A model generated the notes under the pieces. That model ran no database searches. It was not told the DNA's origin and saw nothing but the letters and a program-made list of their open reading frames with translations. A stretch of DNA of 64,000 bases from Anthostomella pinea (lineage: Eukaryota > Ascomycota > Sordariomycetes > Xylariales > Xylariaceae): contig CAUWAG010000013.1 in assembly GCA_963556695.1 (NCBI GenBank), forward strand, positions 310,001 to 374,000. The letters are read 5' to 3'. The translations under genes were made by a program, and so were the position numbers. This document shows, piece by piece, positions 57,676 through 64,000 of the stretch. Numbering within the stretch: position 1 is the first letter of the stretch; every line of letters starts with the position of its first letter.

Positions 57676-60379
57676 TCGGGGTGGCGACCACCGCGCGGCT
57701 TTGGATTCGGTCTTGTGGCATTGCGATGGGCTACAGGGTTGGCTTTGGGATAGTCGGTCATTGATAACAAGGGAGGGTTTCACCGGAAACCCACTGTCAG
57801 GGGACGGAACAGCGATATAGGGATGAATCTATAAGGGAGTAAGGGCCGGAGCGGCTATACGACTTTGGATGGGCGGAGTTCTTCGTATTGTATTCCACTG
57901 CTATTATTTCAAGGCGCTTTACGGTACGGCAATGTATTTGACCCTGCAATTTTTCTCAAAAAAACTTCCAGCTCCATTCGGACAGACGACTCCCAAAAGT
58001 GGGACTATGGATGTCGGACTGGTGGTTGATCCCGACATAAGTACCATACGCTAACAATGTATGAAGTTTTTGGCGCCACTTGGCTACCTGCCGTGCTTCG
58101 CAGTATATTAGCCAGAGTCCTAGTTGATAACTGCAACTACCGGTCGGCACCATCCACTTGTCGAGGATTGCGTTCTCCGAAAAATGAAGTCGATACCTCT
58201 AATGAAGTGTACGTCAAAGTAAATACGCTGATGGAATGGGCTGTCGATCATGCTCTTGATTAGGTAGGTATGTTTCTCCGAAGTGCCCCTTTCCGGTAGT
58301 GTTTTGCGCCTAATGACATTTACTACCAGAGACCGCCAGGCAGCACAAATACCTACCCACCAAACCACACATCTGCATGCATACGAATCTCACAAACCTT
58401 AACCCAGCAGCTGCAGCTGCTACGACGATACACCAGACCCGCCGGGCCAGGGGGTCCCCAGGCCGAAGTACACATGACCACGACCTTATGCTCGTCATGT
58501 CTTCGACATGTAAAAACTATGCACGACATACTTGCATTGCATGTCCAGTGCATCACGTGAATACCATGCTTCACCTCCATCCCAACCCCCGTCAGGCCAG
58601 GGCGATGGGGCGTGGAATGGAGAGGGAGAGGTGGTCGCAGAACGGGCCGCAGGACACTAGGACGTCTCGCTTCTGCGCCTCGTGCGTGTATCTGGCTTAA
58701 CTTTTCTTTCCGGGGAATGTAGAGAGAGTGATCCTACATTCTTCCGGCTTCTCTTTCCTATGTATAAGGCCTTGGGTGTTGAGTGGATGGCATCTTGACT
58801 TTGAAGGCAGAGCGTCTCTCGTCGTTGGAGGATGACGACGCTGGGGTAGTTACAACAAAGGCTATACTTGAGTCCTACTTGATATAAATAACGGCAATCG
58901 GCACGCTTCTCGCTTCGGGGATGGGAAGATTAGCTGCATGTATCATGCAGCCAACACTACCGTGATGGTGTGTTGTCAGGTCGAGTCGGCATGGCTCGGT
59001 GTAACAAGGCTCTTTCATAGGCCATACCCGGATAACGGCTCGTGCCACTTGTAGAGATGCTTTTTTTTTGGTTGCCCTTGTGAGACTCGATCTCGCGGTA
59101 CGTGGGTGGGCAGTGCTGAGGACGCTTCTTTGCTCCGGCGGTACATACGGTACACAACCTGCTACATTTTCCGCGGTTCTGTCGTGGGCACCAGATAGAA
59201 AGATGCCCTATTTGGCTGCTCTGGAACGCTCAGGGGACGAGCAACTGTACAGCACATGGTCTAACTCCTGACCTATTAATCCAATGGCCTGATCCCCCAT
59301 ATCTTGTGACTGCAGAGGGGAGCTGTACCGCCCTTACCAAGTCTGAGCCTAGGAACCTGAGTCGTGGGAGTCTCGAGCTTGCCGATTACGATCAACATTT
59401 AAGGGCACACAGAGAAGCCTCAACACTCCGATCGAGACTTGATGGTTCCCAATCCAGCAGATTGAGAGATGTGTCAATACTGAAATCCTCTGATCGAGAT
59501 ATCACCGGCCCAAAGCCTCTTATGCCTACATCTATCTATGTTGATTTTGCTGGCCTTGGAATCGCGCGAGCGCAAGAGCGAAGAGTGCACAATAACAACT
59601 ACCGTTCCCACCACCTGCGCACCTACATCAACCTAGACGAGGAGAACTTCCCCGAGGCAGTAGCAGAATACTTAGCCAAAGTCGTACCGTAGCCGCCATA
59701 CGAATAGAACAACCAAAAACAGAGCCTAGGTAGGAATCCGGAACGTTTCCAAAGTCCGCAAGACTCTAACCTTACCTTAGACAGCACCACCACAGCACCA
59801 CAACCCACCGCACCATAACCCACAACACCTCCCCTCATACCCTAAAGTCTGCAGATTCTCGACCTACCGCTTCCTTTTGGAGTCAGTCCTCTTCCTTTCC
59901 TCAGGCTTGCCTCGGCAGCAGCAGCATCTCAGACTTCGCCTCAGCTCACCTGATAGCAACGCGCGCAACGAAACACCATGCTGCGCTCTCGCGGGTAAAG
60001 CCCAGCCTCCCTCCTGGTGAAGCAGCAGTGTTCATCATGCTAGAAGTAGAAGCCCCAACCTGCAGCGTGTCACGTAGAACAGCCTTGGATGCTACATCAG
60101 AGACATGTGAACGTTGCAAGTTCCTTAGGTAGTTGCGCCCAAAAAGGATCTATTATACTTTTATCTCTATAATAGATGGCACACATACGGAGCCAGATCA
60201 AAACGCTCCCGAGAATGCTTTCACAGCATGGCCTGCTCTCCAGCAACGCCTGGTACTGGTTCCAAACGCAGATGGGAGCTATTCCGTGATATCGATAGGC
60301 TGAAGTTATTATCTCGGCAAACATGAGACTCCCGAGAATGTATCCGTGATGCCTGGACCGTACGGGTCGACGACGATGT
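57676..60379. other. Intergenic, no supported gene
   Basis: 2.7 kb. A plus-strand ORF at 59306-59692 (128 codons) has no signal, domain or splice partners and is left uncalled. The right end holds the PAF1 3' UTR. Confidence 0.5.
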
Positions 60380-61873
60380 TCACTCTTCCTCGTCGCCCTC
60401 GGCGTCTTGATCATCGTCCGAGACGTTGGCCCGCTGTTGGGCGTATCCGTTCGTCTCCTGCTCCTCGTCATGGCCATTAGCAGCGGCCTCCTCCTGCTGC
60501 AGCTGCTGTTCGGGTCCCCCTCCCAGCGCCAGTTCCTCGTCGGCTGGCTCGTACGGCTTGTCCTTGTAGTGAGCCATGAGTGCGCGCAAGCCATCGTGAG
60601 GCTCATCAACCGTAACGTCGAGTTGGTCGGTGGGCGTGTCGTCCATGTCTCCAGATCCTGCCGTGCGGGCAATGTTCTTGGTGCGCTGGGGCTTGATAAC
60701 GGACTTCTGAATGACGGGATAGTAAAAGACGGCCTTTTGGTCGATCATCTCGTCCTCGTTGAATGACAGCACGAGCTCCTCGTCGTACTTGGCTGAGTGG
60801 TCCAGCTCTGTCTCGTGCACCGTCTCGTACGCGCGCACTCGTGGGAACGAGAATTTGGGCCGATCGCCCTTGTTGTTTGTGTACAGGGCCGGGTCGTCGT
60901 GGTCCGGATTCTCAACATCAAATTTCTGTTTGAATTTCTCTGTCGTCTCCACAGTATCGCCGAGGAAGAAGTCGTAGTTTGTGCCTGCGGATGGCTTGGG
61001 AAAGCTGCGAGGGTCTCGCTCATGGGCTAGTCTAGCAAGGTTGTAGGCCTCCTCTTCCTCTTGGCTTCTCTCGATAGGTCGCAGCAGGCCGCCAAGTAAG
61101 CGCTTGTCGTAGACTCGAGAGGGAGGCAAGGGGTTGATGGTGAACTTGACGGTCACGTAGGCACCCGAGTCGGGGAATGCGTCGAGGTCGGGAACCATGG
61201 GGTAAGCCTCGACACACTTGACATTGCGCTTCGAGGGATGCTTGATGCGGGACTTGTCCTTGAGATTGGCCGCTGCTATAGCAAAGCTCTGGTCGATCTT
61301 CCGCTTGACGTAGGCCGGAGAGTCCTTGTCCGGCTCGGGCGAGGGACGTTTCAGGGATCGCTTGATGGGGTTTGGGTTTAGGGCTCGCAATGGGCCTGCG
61401 TCAGGCTTGCCCTTTGATGAGTTTGAAGAGATGTATTCTGTGCGTCGAAGGAAGGATACGTTCGGTTCGGAGACCTTGGGCTTGCCGAGGGTCTGCAGAG
61501 GTCGGAGTAGAGCCCGATCATGCGGATGGATAGGCGGAGGTTGCGCGGGGGCCTGGATAGCTATATAGGTTCAGATTAGCCATCGTCGGCGCATACAGTG
61601 GTTCGGTAGCCACTTACAACTCTCATCACCATCGAATACGCCTGGCATGCCCACCAGGTCCAACGGCATGCCGAGTTCTGCATCGGCCTCGATGTTGAGC
61701 GGCTGCTCCCTGGCCAGCCTCGATGCGAAGCCTGGCGCAGTGTACTGGCCGCTAGACAGGCCAGTGTTCGGGATGTCAAGGAGCTTCGGCGGGTTCGGAG
61801 GCGGCGGCAGCGTATTCGAGTACCGGATTCTGGCGATGAAGTCCTGCTGGTGCGGGCGCGAAGTCGACGCCAT
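60380..61873 (-). CDS. paf1: PAF1, RNA polymerase II-associated factor 1
   Basis: Exons 61873-61618 and 61560-60380 (57-nt intron) give 478 aa. The N-terminus has the family signature QQDFIARIRYSNTLPPPPNPPKLLDIP. The middle carries SFLRRTEYISS and DLDAFPDSGAYVTVKFT, then YDFFLGDTVETTEKFKQKFD and FSFPRVRAYETV, and KAVFYYPVIQKSVIKPQR. The C-terminus is a long acidic, Gln-rich tail, probably disordered. Paf1 is the scaffold of the Paf1 complex, which travels with RNA polymerase II and promotes histone modification during elongation. Two upstream minus-strand ATGs lie out of context, so the ATG before ASTSRPHQQDF is used. Intact. Confidence 0.95.
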
Positions 61874-62667
61874 CTTGTTGAAAGCGATTGCAGAAGAGGT
61901 AGAAGAAAGAAAATGGTAAAGAGGCAAGCCTCAGCCTGCGCAATATCAAGGTAAAGAGGGCTGAACCGTTGTGCGCGCGCAATGGGAGGACGTGAGAAGA
62001 TTGCGCAGTTGATAATGCTCAGGCGATGGAATGCGCGACACGGTTGCAAGGTAGGTGCGGTTGGTTGGTGGTCGCGCTTTGTAGCTGGAAGAGGGAAAAT
62101 GTGGGAAGCGGGAGGTTGAAGCTTCACCCAAGCTTCACAGCAGGACCACCTCAACTAAACCTGTTCGTTTAGTTGCGTTCCCAAAGATATGGACATGAAC
62201 GCACAACGCGCAACTTACAAATGTCCATTAATCCTGGTCTTCTGAGGCGATATCCGAAAGCAGATTGACGAGGCAAAAATATTATGTGTTCATTATAATG
62301 TCTATTGGTGATCCTGAAAGCTCTTCTGGCGCTGCTTCCGCCTCCCTCTTCCCTCCCTGGGGTTGCTATCCCATACCTAGCCTCATGCTCGTGTCACCAT
62401 GCACACAAGATCCCAAGTGCGACCAGCAGCCTCCTGGAAGTTCCCAGCGCCACAGAATCCCATGCCGCATACACAATGCATTATCATGATTTTGTACAGT
62501 CGAACCCAACCCAGCATACACCACAGTAAGACTCCGCCAGTGCGTACAACGCATCCTCTGTATATCTGCCCAGGTCTCGGTCCCATCATCCATGCAGGTC
62601 CTGCAATATCCGCAGACTCTTTCTCGATTGTGGTGCAGCCTGAAAAAGCTGTTCATACCCTGCGTTC
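61874..62667. other. Intergenic: PAF1 promoter and RER1 3' flank
   Basis: 0.8 kb with no supported gene. The shadow ORFs here are in the wrong frames of flanking genes or random. Confidence 0.5.
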
Positions 62668-63427
62668 CTACGAGGTGCTGCTCTTGCCGTACTTCGCCTT
62701 GCCGAAGGAGAATGGTACGTATCGGTACTTGATCATGTGCTGGATTTGCTTGCGCACTGCGGATGGAGTCAGCATTTGACTGATACAAGCGTGATGCCAC
62801 GCGACGGATTACTTACTGGTCAGAACGAAGAGGATGATCCAGTACATAACCAGGACGGGCCAGAAGACGGGAACGTTGAAGATCTCGAACCAACTGCACA
62901 GAAAGGCAATGGTGATGGCACGCGTCGCCTCGTGCCAGAACTTGAACTCGGGCAGCCGTCGGATGAAGGGCCGGAATTCCTCATCGCTCTTGGTTGGGAG
63001 GCCGCCGGCCGATCCGTCCTCCATCTCGTTGTCCAACATATCATTCGAAGGGTCGAATTTGGGCTGGAGGAAGGCGAGGAACAGGTTGAGGAGGTAGATG
63101 CCGAGCGCGTACGCCACTACTTGCCATTAGCAACTTCTTGTCGAATCTCGTATAGCCTGAAGGGTCCTCTTACCTATGTACCAGCCTTGCGCGAAAAAGA
63201 CTCGGAGGAAGAAGAAGGACAGGGCGACGCCTGTGCCAATCCATCTGTATAGGACATGTGGTGTAGCCTTGTCTAGGAGCGCTTGGTATTGCTGCAAGAC
63301 TGTTAGAATCCCTCAACTCGCGGTTTCGACATATCTAGATGCGCCAGGCTGGACTGACCCTCTGCAGCTTGGACGTTTGGGCCGTGACGGCCGCAAAAGG
63401 CGTCTGTTCTGTCTCGACGTTCTCCAT
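62668..63427 (-). CDS. rer1: RER1, Golgi-to-ER retrieval receptor
   Basis: Four exons: 63427-63359, 63291-63174, 63116-62817 and 62756-62668, giving 191 aa. The order is a short cytosolic N-terminus, QYQALLDKATPHVLYRWIGT, then four hydrophobic segments in the W-shaped Rer1 layout: VALSFFFLRVFFAQGWYI, VAYALGIYLLNLFLAFLQP, ITIAFLCSWFEIF and PVFWPVLVMYWIILFVLT. The conserved FRPFIRRLPEFKFWHEATRA loop lies between segments 2 and 3. The tail MRKQIQHMIKYRYVPFSFGKAKYG is typical. Rer1 recycles ER membrane proteins from the cis-Golgi in COPI vesicles. All introns are 57-67 nt. Intact. Confidence 0.96.
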
Positions 63428-64000
63428 AGCGGGATCCGATAAAGGAGGCCGAAGGGTGAATGTAATATAGCCTTTGTTGCCCAAGGAGTGAGTGCTAGCA
63501 GCAGCCGCGTGATGTATTTCTCTCTACTAGAAGCACAAACGAATGGCGTCGAGATGGGGATGGTCGAGTATGCGGTAGGGAGCGGCTGTAGATGGCAAGT
63601 GTCGACCTTGAAGAGATCTAAGGTTGGTAGTTATTGGCCTGTCGCGACTTTTCGAGATCTGCGTGCAGGCGGGCTCCTTCTCCTGAAGGACAATGGGGGA
63701 AGCATGGGGCAGGAGGCGAACGGGACGATCTGGCCCGCCACGAAATGAATGGCCCCTCAGCCTCACTACAATAGTCACTACTCTTATCACTACATGCACA
63801 GCCACATTTCTTTCTTCTAGTGCCGGAGTGACAAATTTTGTTCCAATTGCCACGCAAGTGCCAAGCCTGTGAACCCCTTTTTCTTCACAAGCCTCGTTTT
63901 GGCCCGTTCTTAGTCGAGGCACCGGCTGTAAGTCTAGTAACGGTGCTGAGGTCGAGCTAACCGCGGCCAGCTTCGGCCTCACCCGCATCGTCATCTTGTA
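63428..64000. other. Right edge, RER1 upstream region
   Basis: About 570 bp that should hold the RER1 promoter. Minus-strand ORFs here have no family resemblance. Nothing else is recognised. Confidence 0.5.

Noticed and set aside
59306..59692. Plus-strand ORF of 128 codons
   Set aside because: Possible but unsupported: no domain, signal peptide, promoter or introns that extend it.
1..64000. CRISPR arrays, rRNA or prokaryotic operons
   Set aside because: None seen. Genes carry spliceosomal introns and the DNA is eukaryotic nuclear.

Overview
This window is nuclear DNA of a filamentous ascomycete (Pezizomycotina), most likely a Sordariomycete. The signs are short introns (about 48-70 nt in most genes) with GT..AG borders and CTAAC/CTGAC-like branch points, fungal-specific families (DUF6594, secreted large-subunit catalase, GPI-anchored PLC-like protein, BBE-type FAD oxidase), small secreted proteins, and Fot/pogo and Tc1/mariner DNA transposons. 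The genus cannot be read from the sequence. All exon models were built by hand from splice signals and reading-frame continuity.

Layout. 1-4.03 kb is a graveyard: a reductase-domain relic (-) abuts a BBE-type FAD oxidase relic (+), followed by a broken kinase-like gene. A 2,228-bp Fot/pogo element (copy A) occupies 4,559-6,786. A housekeeping block follows: CDC37 (-), a small secreted protein (-), MOT1 (-, 1,900 aa), a 4.1-kb divergent intergenic region, SMC3 (+, 1,196 aa) and a gamma-glutamylcyclotransferase-like gene (+). From 28.8 to 33.7 kb lies a DUF6594 membrane-protein gene. Two introns of this gene each carry a decayed DNA transposon, yet its 340-codon frame stays open. Copy B of the Fot/pogo element (34,448-36,675, opposite strand) ends 74 bp before the ATG of a 12-cysteine secreted protein with a Kex2 site and two PPxY motifs.

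A second conserved block runs from 39 to 49.4 kb: a PLC-like GPI protein (+), a UPF0045/Ecm15 protein (+), a CCDC47-like ER protein (-), haspin kinase (+) and a secreted catalase (-). The stretch 49.4-60.4 kb is gene-poor. It holds a 504-bp MITE with near-perfect 43-bp inverted repeats and two small secreted proteins (+). The window closes with PAF1 (-) and RER1 (-).

Themes. Nuclear housekeeping functions (MOT1 and PAF1 in transcription, SMC3 and haspin in chromosome cohesion and mitosis), chaperone and secretory functions (CDC37, CCDC47-like, RER1) and secreted proteins (catalase, PLC-like, four small secreted proteins) alternate with transposon-marked accessory DNA. The observations most worth following up are the doubly invaded but intact DUF6594 gene, the transposon sitting exactly on its 3' splice-site TA, the paired Fot/pogo copies that share one inactivating frameshift, and the PPxY-tailed cysteine-rich protein beside copy B.
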